From NCBI RefSeq assembly GCF_000190435.1, contig NC_015152.1, positions 998,458 to 1,062,457 on the forward strand: a DNA stretch of 64,000 nt, given 5' to 3'. The notes under the pieces were generated by a model, which had not been told where the DNA came from, did no database searches, and saw nothing but the letters and a program-made list of their open reading frames with translations. The translations under genes were made by a program, and so were the position numbers. Each line of letters begins with the position of its first letter. Within the stretch, counting starts at the first letter, position 1. Source of the stretch: Sphaerochaeta globosa str. Buddy. GTDB taxonomy: Bacteria > Spirochaetota > Spirochaetia > Sphaerochaetales > Sphaerochaetaceae. Shown here one piece after another: positions 36,740 through 45,060 of the stretch.

Positions 36740-36749
36740 CTCCATTGTT

Positions 36750-39413
36750 TTACGCTTCTGTATACGCCCTTCCATAGAAGGAGTCGAGGTACAGCTGCTT
36801 GATCTCGCTGATCAGCGGATAGCGGGGATTGGATCCCGTACATTGGTCATCGAACGCCTTCATGGCGAGCTCGTCAACCACGGCTAGGAATTCCTCTTCC
36901 TTTATGCCCCATTCCTTGATGGAGGAGGGGATATCCAGCTCTTTCTTCAGCTTTTCAATTCCAGCAACCAATGCTTGTACCCTCATCGCTTGCGTATCAC
37001 TGACTGTGGTCTGGATATACGGTGTATTCTCCTGGTCATTGACTGCCATGGCAATGTAATCGGCCGCCCTGGCGTACCTACTCACAGCAGACGGGTATTC
37101 GTACTGAGGGAAGGCTGCCTGCTTGGTGGGATTGTCGGTGGCGTTGTAGCGGATGACATTGCAAAGCAACAAGGCATTGGCCATTCCATGCGGTACATGG
37201 AACTGTGCACCCAGCTTGTGGGCCATTGAGTGGCAAACACCCAAAAATGCATTGGAAAATGCCATACCGGCGATGGTGGAGGCATTATGTACCTTCTCAC
37301 GGGCTTTCTTGTCATCACCGTTGCGATAGGCCTGCGGCAAGTACTTGAAGATCATGCGGGCAGCTTCAAGGCTCAGTCCGTTGGTGTAATCGGTGGACAT
37401 GCTTGAGGCCAGAGCTTCCAAAGCATGGGTCAGAACATCCAGGCCGCAGCTTGCCGTCAAGCCCTTGGGTTGGCCCATGGCCAGTTCACTGTCCACAATG
37501 GCCATGCTCGGGGTGAGGGCATAGTCGGCGATCGCCCACTTCATTCCCGTCTTCTCATCGGTGATGATGGCAAACGGGGTGACTTCACTGCCGGTGCCGC
37601 TGGTGGTGGGGATACATACCAGCTCTGCCTTCTTACCCATGTCGGGGAAGGCGTAGATGCGCTTTTGGATGTCCATGAACCGTAAGGCAAGGCCTTCGAA
37701 CTTGACCTCGGGATGCTCATAGAGCAGCCACATGATTTTCGCTGCATCCATGGGGGAACCTCCACCCAAACCGATGAGTACATCGGGCTTGAAGGCGTTG
37801 ATGAGCTTCATGCCTTCGGTAATCGTTGCCAGGGTGGGGTCGGGCTTTACTTGGTGAAAGGTCTCCGTCTCAATGCCGAGGCTGTCCAACGTGTCGGTGA
37901 TTTTCTCTACCATACCGCTGGTAAAAAGAAAAGAATCGGTGATGATGAAAGCACGTTTCTTGCCCTTGAGTTCTCCCAGAGCGATGGGAAGCGAACCATA
38001 TTTGAAATAGATTTTGGGAGGTAGTTTGAACCAGAGCATATTCTCTCTCCTTGCAGCTTCAGTCTTGATGTTCAACAGGTGCTTGGGACCCACATTCTCA
38101 CTGATGGAGTTGTTGCCCCAACTGCCGCAGCCCAACGTCAAAGAAGGTTCGAGGCGGAAGTTGTAGATATCCCCGATGGCACCTTGGCTTGCTGGCATAT
38201 TCACCAGAATTCTGCTGGTTTTCACCGTCTTGCTGTAGGTTTCGACTTTCTCTGTCTCTGTTTCATCGATATAGAGGACACTGGTATGGCCAAAGCCTCC
38301 GAGGGCGACCAGCTTGGCTGCCTTGTTCGTCCCATCACCGAAGTTGTCACACTTGTACATGGCAAGGACGGGGCTGAGCTTTTCGTGGGCGAAAGGCTCG
38401 TTTTCCTCGATGGAATCGACCTCGCCGATAAGGACTTTAGTTGCAGCGGGAACCTTAAAGCCGGCAATGCTGGCAACCTTGGTTGCACTCTGCCCGACAA
38501 TTGCAGGATTGACCGTTTTGCGCTTGGGGTCGATGATCACCTTGCGAAGCAGGTCGGCTTCTTCAGAAGAGAGAAAGCGGGCTCCCCGGTTCACAAATTC
38601 CTCTTTCACTGCGTCATAGATATCCTTATGGCAGATGACTGCTTGTTCGGAAGCACAAACCACACCGTTGTCAAAGGTTTTGGACATGAGAATGGAACTG
38701 ACGGCCATTTTTATATCGGCACTCTTGTCCACCAAAGCCGGGGTGTTGCCCGGTCCCACCCCGATGGCGGGAATTCCTGAGGAATAGGCACTCTTGACCA
38801 TGGAAGGGCCACCGGTTGCAAGAATAAGGTTCACCAAGGGGTTGTGCATCAGGTAATCGGTCTTTTCCATGGAGGGTTCTTCGATCCAAGCGATGATATC
38901 CTCGGGTGCACCAGCTTTCACAGCGGCCTCAAGAATGATTCTTGCAGCCTCACAGGTGCACTCCTTTGCACGGGGGTGGGGGCTGAAAATAATGGCATTG
39001 CGGGTTTTCAAGCTGATGAGGCTCTTGAATATTGCCGTACTGGTGGGGTTTGTAGTAGGGATGATGCCGCAGATGACTCCCTTTGGTTCGGCAATCTTCT
39101 TGATACCGAACCCTGCATCGGTCTCGATCACACCACACGTCTTATCATCCTTGTATTTGTGGAAGATATACTCGGCGGAGAAGTGGTTCTTGATGACCTT
39201 GTCCTCGACTATACCCATGCCTGTCTCCTTGACAGCCATGACAGCGAGTTTGATGCGTTCGTCGTTAGCCGCAATGGCGGCAGCGCGGAATATGGTGTCA
39301 ACCTGTTCTTGGCTATAGGTTGAGAATTTGATTTGTGCACGTTTTACCCGTTCGATGAGGGCTTGCAGTTCTTCTTGTCCTGCAAAAAGCTCTCCAATTT
39401 GTGTGTCTGCCAT
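36750..39413 (-). CDS. adhE: Bifunctional acetaldehyde-CoA/alcohol dehydrogenase
   Basis: An 887-residue fusion enzyme. Residues about 1-440 form the CoA-acylating aldehyde dehydrogenase with the catalytic cysteine in DNGVVCASEQAVI; residues about 455-880 are an iron-dependent alcohol dehydrogenase with GGGSPMDAAKIMW and the metal-binding histidines around AFSNAFLGVCHSMAHKLGAQFHVPHGMANA. It reduces acetyl-CoA to ethanol with NADH in fermentation and forms spirosomes in other bacteria. AGGAG precedes the ATG and a promoter candidate lies 35-60 bases upstream. The protein is single-gene and not operonic here. Confidence 0.96.
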   Translation of the reverse strand: MADTQIGELFAGQEELQALIERVKRAQIKFSTYSQEQVDTIFRAAAIAANDERIKLAVMAVKETGMGIVEDKVIKNHFSAEYIFHKYKDDKTCGVIETDAGFGIKKIAEPKGVICGIIPTTNPTSTAIFKSLISLKTRNAIIFSPHPRAKECTCEAARIILEAAVKAGAPEDIIAWIEEPSMEKTDYLMHNPLVNLILATGGPSMVKSAYSSGIPAIGVGPGNTPALVDKSADIKMAVSSILMSKTFDNGVVCASEQAVICHKDIYDAVKEEFVNRGARFLSSEEADLLRKVIIDPKRKTVNPAIVGQSATKVASIAGFKVPAATKVLIGEVDSIEENEPFAHEKLSPVLAMYKCDNFGDGTNKAAKLVALGGFGHTSVLYIDETETEKVETYSKTVKTSRILVNMPASQGAIGDIYNFRLEPSLTLGCGSWGNNSISENVGPKHLLNIKTEAARRENMLWFKLPPKIYFKYGSLPIALGELKGKKRAFIITDSFLFTSGMVEKITDTLDSLGIETETFHQVKPDPTLATITEGMKLINAFKPDVLIGLGGGSPMDAAKIMWLLYEHPEVKFEGLALRFMDIQKRIYAFPDMGKKAELVCIPTTSGTGSEVTPFAIITDEKTGMKWAIADYALTPSMAIVDSELAMGQPKGLTASCGLDVLTHALEALASSMSTDYTNGLSLEAARMIFKYLPQAYRNGDDKKAREKVHNASTIAGMAFSNAFLGVCHSMAHKLGAQFHVPHGMANALLLCNVIRYNATDNPTKQAAFPQYEYPSAVSRYARAADYIAMAVNDQENTPYIQTTVSDTQAMRVQALVAGIEKLKKELDIPSSIKEWGIKEEEFLAVVDELAMKAFDDQCTGSNPRYPLISEIKQLYLDSFYGRAYTEA

Positions 39414-39442
39414 GTTGCACTCCTAGGTGGTTTGATGACTTA

Positions 39443-39472
39443 AATGTATAAAAAATTATCTATTAAGGTCAA
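39443..39472 (-). promoter_or_regulatory. Candidate adhE promoter
   Basis: On the minus strand TTGACC (39472-39467) and TACATT (39448-39443) are 18 bases apart in an AT-rich region, leaving a leader of about 25 bases before the adhE ATG. No clear Rex box (TTGTGAnnnnnnTCACAA) is visible nearby. Confidence 0.5.
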
Positions 39473-39499
39473 GGGGATTTAAAAGATTACAGGATTAAA

Positions 39500-39540
39500 T
39501 AAGAAAAAAGAAATGCACTCAATCTGTATTGAATGCATTT
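39500..39540 (-). terminator. Rho-independent terminator of the NusG-II/Gx transporter operon
   Basis: AAATGCACTCAAT (39511-39523) and ATTGAATGCATTT (39528-39540) form a 13-bp stem with one mismatch; on the minus strand it is followed by CTTTTTTCTT. It lies 75 bases after the Gx-transporter stop and before adhE promoter DNA. Confidence 0.85.
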
Positions 39541-39614
39541 AAAAGTAATGAATATGATAAAAATGATTAATTAATATTCTAAAATTCTTTTAAAATATAG
39601 TAGATGTAATATTA

Positions 39615-40724
39615 CTACAAGAACTTGCTACTTAATGCTACTACCAGCACAAGAACGGTTCCCAAAGAAAAGAGGGATGTGTTGATTGCTCTTTTTTGCT
39701 TGCGGGGTACTGTAATGGTTTCTTCTCGCATTGCAGCACGCATGAGAGCTTGGTCCACACGCTCAGTCAAATTCCCTTTGGTATCGCGGAACGAGGTGGA
39801 GAGGATGCTAAAGTAAGCGAGGGTGAGCAACAGAATTGCCCCAGCTTTTCCCCGTATTTTTGGATTGCTTGCCACCAGACATTGGCTGGCTGCAAGCAGG
39901 CTCATCAGACGCAGGGCTTTCTGCAGGGCAAGGATGAGTGAACCTTCGGTGAAGGCGACAGATCCAAGGGAAAAGAGTACTTTGCCATTGGGTTCGAAGA
40001 GACTGAGCAGAACAAGGGAGAGAAGGAGCATCGCCGGCGGTAGCAGCCGTAGTTTCCTGCCTGAGAGTAGTTGCAGCACGTACATCAGAGCCGTAACCAA
40101 GGCAAGAAAAGCCAGTCCTTCGGTTGTGATGACAGCTGCTACGCAGAGCAGGCTTGCGACGGTTACCCAAAGGTAGTGTTTTGCCTCCTCGGTCAGGGGG
40201 ATGGCAAGTTCAAACTGCTGATCAGAGAGTGCCTTGGGCAGACTGCCTTTTTGCAGATACAGCTCGGAGAGCAAGCCCAATACAAAGCTGGACACCAAGC
40301 CGAGGGTGAGCATCAACGGGGCAGCGACCCAAATGGAAGGGCCGTAGGCCACCAGCGATGCCACCTCCAGCTGGGCAAGATTGCTGACGAAGGCTCCTGC
40401 AAGGCTGCATCCGACCAAAGACACGTTGCCCTTGAGCAATACTTTCAATGCTTTCATGACCAAGCCGCTTGAGAGGGTTCCGGCAAGTGAGATGAAGAAG
40501 AGGTAGGAAAACAGTGTTCCAGAAACCATACCCTGACCGATTGCCTTGAGTAGTAGAACGATGGAATATGCCTTGAGACTGAAAGAGTCGAGGATGATCA
40601 AAAGCGGCAGGTTGGCAAGGCCAAGCCTGAGGAAGGGAAGAGGCTTGGGTATGAGGTACTCCAACGTGGAGAGCAACAGGGTGACCGCTGCTACAAAGGC
40701 AATTTTTCGCTCAGTTCGTGACAT
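39615..40724 (-). CDS. Gx-transporter (Hpre_diP_synt_I) fused to an EcfT-like half
   Basis: A 369-residue membrane protein. Start at 40724 has AGGAGG six bases upstream; the ATG at 40757 has none. Residues about 1-170 match the Gx transporter/heptaprenyl-diphosphate-synthase-component-I family, with LEYLIPKPLPFLRLGLANLP typical of small ECF S-component-like proteins. Residues about 185-330 look like the T-component (EcfT): FSLGSVAFTEGSLILALQKALRLMSLLAASQ. No ATPase gene is adjacent. The gene overlaps the NusG-II gene by 14 bases, a pairing seen in many Firmicutes and spirochaetes, often near ApbE/Rnf functions. The ligand is unknown. Confidence 0.75.
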   Translation of the reverse strand: MSRTERKIAFVAAVTLLLSTLEYLIPKPLPFLRLGLANLPLLIILDSFSLKAYSIVLLLKAIGQGMVSGTLFSYLFFISLAGTLSSGLVMKALKVLLKGNVSLVGCSLAGAFVSNLAQLEVASLVAYGPSIWVAAPLMLTLGLVSSFVLGLLSELYLQKGSLPKALSDQQFELAIPLTEEAKHYLWVTVASLLCVAAVITTEGLAFLALVTALMYVLQLLSGRKLRLLPPAMLLLSLVLLSLFEPNGKVLFSLGSVAFTEGSLILALQKALRLMSLLAASQCLVASNPKIRGKAGAILLLTLAYFSILSTSFRDTKGNLTERVDQALMRAAMREETITVPRKQKRAINTSLFSLGTVLVLVVALSSKFL

Positions 40725-41088
40725 CGTCCACCTCCTTGTCCCCTTCTGTTTCACCAACGATGGTCAAAAGGACTTGGTTGGGTAGGCATGCGATCCAGCT
40801 TCTTTCGCTGAAAATGGGCCTCTGCTGGGTGCAGCTCTTGGTTGGGCATGCAGAGTCATGGATGTGGGCTTTGCCGTCCTCGATGAGAATATGGGTATCA
40901 CCAAGCGGGCCTTGGACGTGGATTTCCCGGTCGGTTGCCAGGGAGTACCGGTAGGTGCTGTCGTGGGTTTGCACCTGCAGGTATCCACTGCCGCCGCCAA
41001 GGGTGTTGCTGCTGATCGCCAGGATTGCAGCAATACACAGGCCAAGGATGATTGCGTCGGTGAGCAACGTGGCTAAAGAGCGTTTCAT
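40711..41088 (-). CDS. NusG domain II-containing protein
   Basis: A 125-residue protein with an N-terminal membrane helix (DAIILGLCIAAILAIS) and an extracytoplasmic beta domain with the diagnostic CPTKSC and ACLPN segments of the NusG_II family (DUF1312). I choose the ATG at 41088 since it gives a normal signal-anchor start; a TTG at 41124 is possible. It overlaps the Gx transporter gene. The family is usually linked to flavinylated electron-transfer systems, but the role here is not shown. Confidence 0.8.
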   Translation of the reverse strand: MKRSLATLLTDAIILGLCIAAILAISSNTLGGGSGYLQVQTHDSTYRYSLATDREIHVQGPLGDTHILIEDGKAHIHDSACPTKSCTQQRPIFSERSWIACLPNQVLLTIVGETEGDKEVDDVTN

Positions 41089-41313
41089 GGGATGCAGTGT
41101 AGCGTGGACGGAAGTGGTTTTCAATATGGGGTAGCAAGGAGTATTTCTTCACCCTCATGGGTGGTCCGTGAAGTATGTGGGTGAAATGGGTTTAATTTGA
41201 CAGTTGATTCACACTATGCTTATTATGATTAGGTATTGTGAAGATACTGTGTAGTAATGTGTTGACTAATCACAAACGCTTGTCAAGCGAACGAAGGTAT
41301 GGTGATGTAATTT

Positions 41314-42039
41314 ATGAAAGTGATCTATGTTGTTGATGGCAGTGTAGAGGATCGGGAAGGGATTAAGCAGTACCTTGAATTATCAGGGTATGAGGTACAG
41401 GCCTATGAGGATTTGCACGGGGTGCAGATGGCAATTTCCCGCCAGAGCCCTGACTTGCTTCTGTTGGATGTACAGTTGCCTGACGGCGATGGATTCAACT
41501 TTTTGAAAAAGTTGAAGCAGTCGTTCATGTTTCCGGTAATTTTTGTGACAGGCAGGGTTGCTGAGAGTGATAGGATTCTTGGGTTCGAGCTGGGTGCCGA
41601 TGACTATGTCTGCAAGCCGTTCAGTTCGAAGGAACTGGTGCTCAGGGTGCATGCCCTGTTTCGTAGGATTGACGTCAGTGTTTCGGCGTTCCGTAGCGGT
41701 TCGACCTGGACACTTGGCAATTCGGTTTTGCAGCTCGATGAGGTTTCCCACCTGTTCAATGTCGATGGGCATCAGGTTCCCCTTACTGCTGCTGAGTGGA
41801 GGATTATGAGCTATTTGGTAAGCAACAGTGGCATTCTCATTACCCGGTCCCAGATTCTGGAGCACTGTTTTGACTATAGCTTCGAGTCCTATGACAGAAT
41901 CGTCGATACCCATGTGAAGAATATGCGGGCGAAAATGGGGCCTCTTGGTTCGCAGTGGATCGAGACGGTGCGTGGATATGGATACCGATTCGCCGGTAAG
42001 AGTACATCCGGCAAGCCGGGCAGTGAAGCCCAGGATTAA
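41314..42039 (+). CDS. OmpR-type response regulator with altered acidic pocket
   Basis: A 241-residue protein: receiver domain (1-120) with phospho-acceptor Asp52 in LLLDVQLPDGDG, FVTGR switch Thr and CKPF lysine, and a winged-helix domain (about 135-230) ending in WIETVRGYGYRF. The acidic pair that normally binds Mg reads VVDGS, so only Asp8 is retained and the second acidic residue is Gly9. It is strongly similar to the next gene and lies four bases upstream of it. Phosphorylation may be weak or regulated differently from its twin. Confidence 0.9.
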   Translation: MKVIYVVDGSVEDREGIKQYLELSGYEVQAYEDLHGVQMAISRQSPDLLLLDVQLPDGDGFNFLKKLKQSFMFPVIFVTGRVAESDRILGFELGADDYVCKPFSSKELVLRVHALFRRIDVSVSAFRSGSTWTLGNSVLQLDEVSHLFNVDGHQVPLTAAEWRIMSYLVSNSGILITRSQILEHCFDYSFESYDRIVDTHVKNMRAKMGPLGSQWIETVRGYGYRFAGKSTSGKPGSEAQD

Positions 42040-42042
42040 GCT

Positions 42043-42762
42043 ATGACAGACAAGAAACAAGAGAACACTGAGCTGATTTATATAGTAGAAGACCATGAAG
42101 TTATCCGCGAGGGGGTGCGTCAGTACCTTGAACTCTCAGGGTATGCAGTACGGGGGTTTGCCAATTTGAAGAGTGCCAGGGAGGCGTTCGCCACCCAGAC
42201 ACCATCCTTATTGATTCAGGATGTGATGCTGCCCGATGGTGATGGGTTTGCTTTTGTGAAGCAATTGAAGGAAAAGACCGATTGTCCGGTAATTTTCATG
42301 ACCGCCCGAACCGAAGAGAGCGACCGCATCCTCGGCTTTGAACTGGGTGCCGATGACTATATTTCCAAGCCGTTCTCCCCAAAAGAGCTGGTGCTCAGGG
42401 TGCAGGCAGTCCTCAGGCGTTACCGTAACGGCAGTTATGAAATCAGCGATGGCCTATTGTATGTCGGGGAGCATTGGATGAGTTTTGATGAGCAGGACCA
42501 TCGTTTGGTTGTCGATGATGGAGAAATTGTGCTTACTGCTGCCGAGTGGAGAATTCTTGAGTATTTGGTCCAGAATTCCCATCACTTGGTTTCACGATCC
42601 CAGATTCTGGAAGAGTGTTTCGACTATTCGGTTGAATCGTATGAGCGGGTGGTAGACACCCATATCAAGAACATCAGATCAAAGCTCGGTGACGGGCCTT
42701 GGATCGAGACGGTTCGCGGCTATGGCTACCGCTTCATCGGCCATGAGAAAGAAAGAACATAA
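42043..42762 (+). CDS. OmpR-type response regulator
   Basis: A 239-residue regulator closely related to the preceding one in both halves (shared REGIKQYLELSGY-like and LGFELGADDY stretches). The receiver has a normal acidic pair (Glu16, Asp17), acceptor Asp60 in IQDVMLPDGDG, Thr in FMTAR and Lys in SKPF; the winged helix ends in WIETVRGYGYRF. It likely is the canonical target of the kinase downstream, three bases away. The pair probably arose by tandem duplication. Confidence 0.93.
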   Translation: MTDKKQENTELIYIVEDHEVIREGVRQYLELSGYAVRGFANLKSAREAFATQTPSLLIQDVMLPDGDGFAFVKQLKEKTDCPVIFMTARTEESDRILGFELGADDYISKPFSPKELVLRVQAVLRRYRNGSYEISDGLLYVGEHWMSFDEQDHRLVVDDGEIVLTAAEWRILEYLVQNSHHLVSRSQILEECFDYSVESYERVVDTHIKNIRSKLGDGPWIETVRGYGYRFIGHEKERT

Positions 42763-42765
42763 GGT

Positions 42766-44259
42766 ATGAGAAAGCAGTTTGTCCGACTATTTCTAAGTTT
42801 TGTATTGGTGGTAGCCGTTGTGCTGGGCATACAGGGTTTTGTCGTGCTGTTCAGCCTGCAAAACCAACGTGCTTCTTGGACTGAGTCGGTGTTCCAGGAG
42901 TACCTGAATACGTTTACTGCCAATCTGAAGGTTGGGCTTTCCAGCCGTCCGTCCTCGTTCATTGCCATTGAACAGGTTTTACTTGCTTCTGCCGATGACC
43001 GGGTCAGCGGCCTGTACATTCGTAATCCCGATGGGACGGTAGCCGTCGCCTATGGCAATACCAGCGCTGGCAATTCACTGCCCATCCCCAGGGAGCGGGA
43101 TGTCGAGCCGGAGAGACCTCCGATGCATCATGATATGCCTCTTGCCCAGGAGGAGATCGGAGAGCAAGGCTTTACTTCCTCTGTTATGCATAGTGATGTG
43201 TATGTGGTGAAGATTCTTCAGTCCGGCTCGGTTACTTCACTGTTGGTAAACAAGCAGTCCGAGCGCCAGAAGCAGACTATTCTGTTGCCTCCTCAGGTGA
43301 AAGCCAACGATATCGCTGGAAGCTTGGTGATTATGTACAACAATGAGGTATTGGGATCAGTCGATGTGCTGACCTATACTCCCTTTACCTATAAGAATAC
43401 CGGTCGGATGTTCAAGGGTTTGCTCTATCCCTTCCTTTGGGCCATGCCGTTTGCTTTCCTTATTGCCCTGTTGATGGCAGCTTCTGTTTCCAGGCGCAGC
43501 CAGCGGTATACCAGTGGAATCCAGAAAGCTCTTCAGTTGCTTTCCAATGGGGAGAACGGAGTCCAGCTTCCACGAACCAATATTGATGAACAGAAGGTTA
43601 TTAATGATTCAATCGAGCAGTTGGATGAGAACTTGCTACTCAACAAGGTGAGCAGGCAGGCCTGGCTGAGAAGCATCAGTCATGACCTCAATACTCCGGT
43701 TGCCAGTATGAAGTTGTTGCTCGATGGTATTGCCGATGGAGTGTTTCCGGCCAATGAGCAGACGCTTTCCAAAATCAAGAGGGAGAATGAAACACTCTCT
43801 GAGCGGATAGCTTTAGTTTCGCTGTATGCAAATCTCCAAAGTCCCGACACAAAAGCCACACAAAGGGAGCTCGATGTTTCCTCGTTCATCCAACAGGTGC
43901 TGGGCACCTTTTCTGAGGAACAGAAAGATCGGATATTCCTGGATGCCAATGATGCTCTTCTGATAGCTGACCAGAGACTACTTACCTATGCGTGTAAGGC
44001 GCTTTTGCTGAATGCCCTGCAGGCAAGCGATGAGTCGGTAGGGTGGGCGATCGGGGAAAACAGTATGACGTTCACCAATACGGGTCACTTGGCCGAGGGT
44101 ATCGATTTCTTCGAACCCTGGACCAAGGGAGACAGCAGCCGTGGTACTGCGGGAAGCGGATTGGGCCTTCCAATCGTCAAGCAGGTGATGCGCCTGCATA
44201 CTGGTTCTGCGACTATTGAACAACGAGAGAATACGGTTATTGTAAATCTCAAATGGTGA
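42766..44259 (+). CDS. Sensor histidine kinase
   Basis: A 497-residue membrane kinase. Transmembrane helices are at about residues 8-30 and 222-240, enclosing a 190-residue periplasmic sensor. HisKA has SISHDLNTPVASMKLLLDG with His306. The ATPase part has an N-box LLLNALQAS, a degenerate G1 (TNTG where DxG is usual) and G2 TAGSGLGLPIVKQ. It is the only kinase for two response regulators. Its end overlaps the convergent phosphodiesterase gene by eleven bases. Confidence 0.9.
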   Translation: MRKQFVRLFLSFVLVVAVVLGIQGFVVLFSLQNQRASWTESVFQEYLNTFTANLKVGLSSRPSSFIAIEQVLLASADDRVSGLYIRNPDGTVAVAYGNTSAGNSLPIPRERDVEPERPPMHHDMPLAQEEIGEQGFTSSVMHSDVYVVKILQSGSVTSLLVNKQSERQKQTILLPPQVKANDIAGSLVIMYNNEVLGSVDVLTYTPFTYKNTGRMFKGLLYPFLWAMPFAFLIALLMAASVSRRSQRYTSGIQKALQLLSNGENGVQLPRTNIDEQKVINDSIEQLDENLLLNKVSRQAWLRSISHDLNTPVASMKLLLDGIADGVFPANEQTLSKIKRENETLSERIALVSLYANLQSPDTKATQRELDVSSFIQQVLGTFSEEQKDRIFLDANDALLIADQRLLTYACKALLLNALQASDESVGWAIGENSMTFTNTGHLAEGIDFFEPWTKGDSSRGTAGSGLGLPIVKQVMRLHTGSATIEQRENTVIVNLKW

Positions 44260-44788
44260 GGCTCATAAGGGCTGTACCTGAAAAGTCGTAGATTGTGAAG
44301 GTTTTGTCTACTAGTAAGCAGTAGGAGGCGGGATAGCCGCCTTTTGGTATGGCTACCGAGCCAGGGTTTATGTATACCAATCCATCCTTCTCTTCTGCTA
44401 CCGGAATATGAGTATGCCCACTTATTACAATAGTCCCTGAAGAGAGTGGTGGAAGCGGTTTGTGGCCATGGTGAAGGTAGATCATACGCCCATCCAACTG
44501 CTGTAAGTACATGATTGCACTGTCTGAAAGTACGGGAAATTCCAGGACCATTTGATCCACTTCAGCTTCACAATTTCCTCTCACACAAATTAACGATTCT
44601 TTAACACTATTTTGTAGCCTACTCGTTTCTTTTGGGTTATACTCACAGGGAAGGTCATTTCGGGGGCCATGATAGAGCAAGTCCCCAAGCAGTATAAGCT
44701 TGGTGGCTTTGGATGATCGATAGACTTCTAGAAGCTTATGCATTGCATATGCACTTCCATGAATGTCTGAAGCAAAAAGGTATATCAT
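44249..44788 (-). CDS. YfcE-type phosphodiesterase
   Basis: A 179-residue calcineurin-like metallophosphoesterase. Metal ligands are clear: SDIHG (Asp8, His10), LGDLLYHGPRND (Asp36), RGNCEAE, HHGH and GHTHIP. The family hydrolyses phosphodiesters and acts in the cytoplasm. It lies alone on the minus strand, divergent from the porin-like gene, and its natural substrate is unknown. Confidence 0.9.
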   Translation of the reverse strand: MIYLFASDIHGSAYAMHKLLEVYRSSKATKLILLGDLLYHGPRNDLPCEYNPKETSRLQNSVKESLICVRGNCEAEVDQMVLEFPVLSDSAIMYLQQLDGRMIYLHHGHKPLPPLSSGTIVISGHTHIPVAEEKDGLVYINPGSVAIPKGGYPASYCLLVDKTFTIYDFSGTALMSLTI

Positions 44789-44884
44789 ACTTATATGATA
44801 CTAAAATCGGTTATGTACGGCAATGTTATTGACAAAGTAAAAGATATTGTCTTTGTAACCTTCTCGCCAATCACACAAAGTGGG

Positions 44885-45000
44885 TTTGTGCACACAAACC
44901 ACACACATTTACCTAAAAACCACACATGTACTCAAATAAACACTCACTACCATCACACTAATCCATCATTCCTACAAGGCTTGTCCATTCTACTCACAAA
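44885..45000 (+). promoter_or_regulatory. G-depleted, C/A-rich leader of the outer-membrane protein gene
   Basis: From 44891 to 44977 the plus strand holds a single G in 87 bases and about 31 C, mostly in CAC, CACAC and CCA strings. The stretch lies upstream of the porin-like start (45061), downstream of a TTGACA at 44829. Such sequence cannot fold and resembles Rho-binding (rut) RNA or an open ribosome-standby leader. Confidence 0.6.
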
Positions 45001-45060
45001 GTGCATCAGCATACTGATGTTACAAATAAACTCTCACGCAAAAAAATGGAGATTTACGTC

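Larger units (their letters stand above)
36367..36749. other. Intergenic region with palindromic repeats, no gene seen
   Basis: This 383-base stretch between adhE and the Cof-phosphatase gene holds no convincing gene. Its frames are short and arise from the symmetry of the palindrome at 36545-36580. It contains that palindrome, the flanking arms ATATTGGC and GCCAATAT, short repeats of ACTATGG/ATTATGG, a direct GATATCTT duplication near 36501-36516 and the adhE hairpin at 36712-36739. The promoter of the downstream HAD-MFS operon must also lie here. Confidence 0.6.

Noticed and set aside
36569-36843. Short frames on both strands in the adhE downstream region
   Set aside because: They reflect symmetric palindromic DNA and the 3-prime end of adhE; no ribosome sites or motifs.
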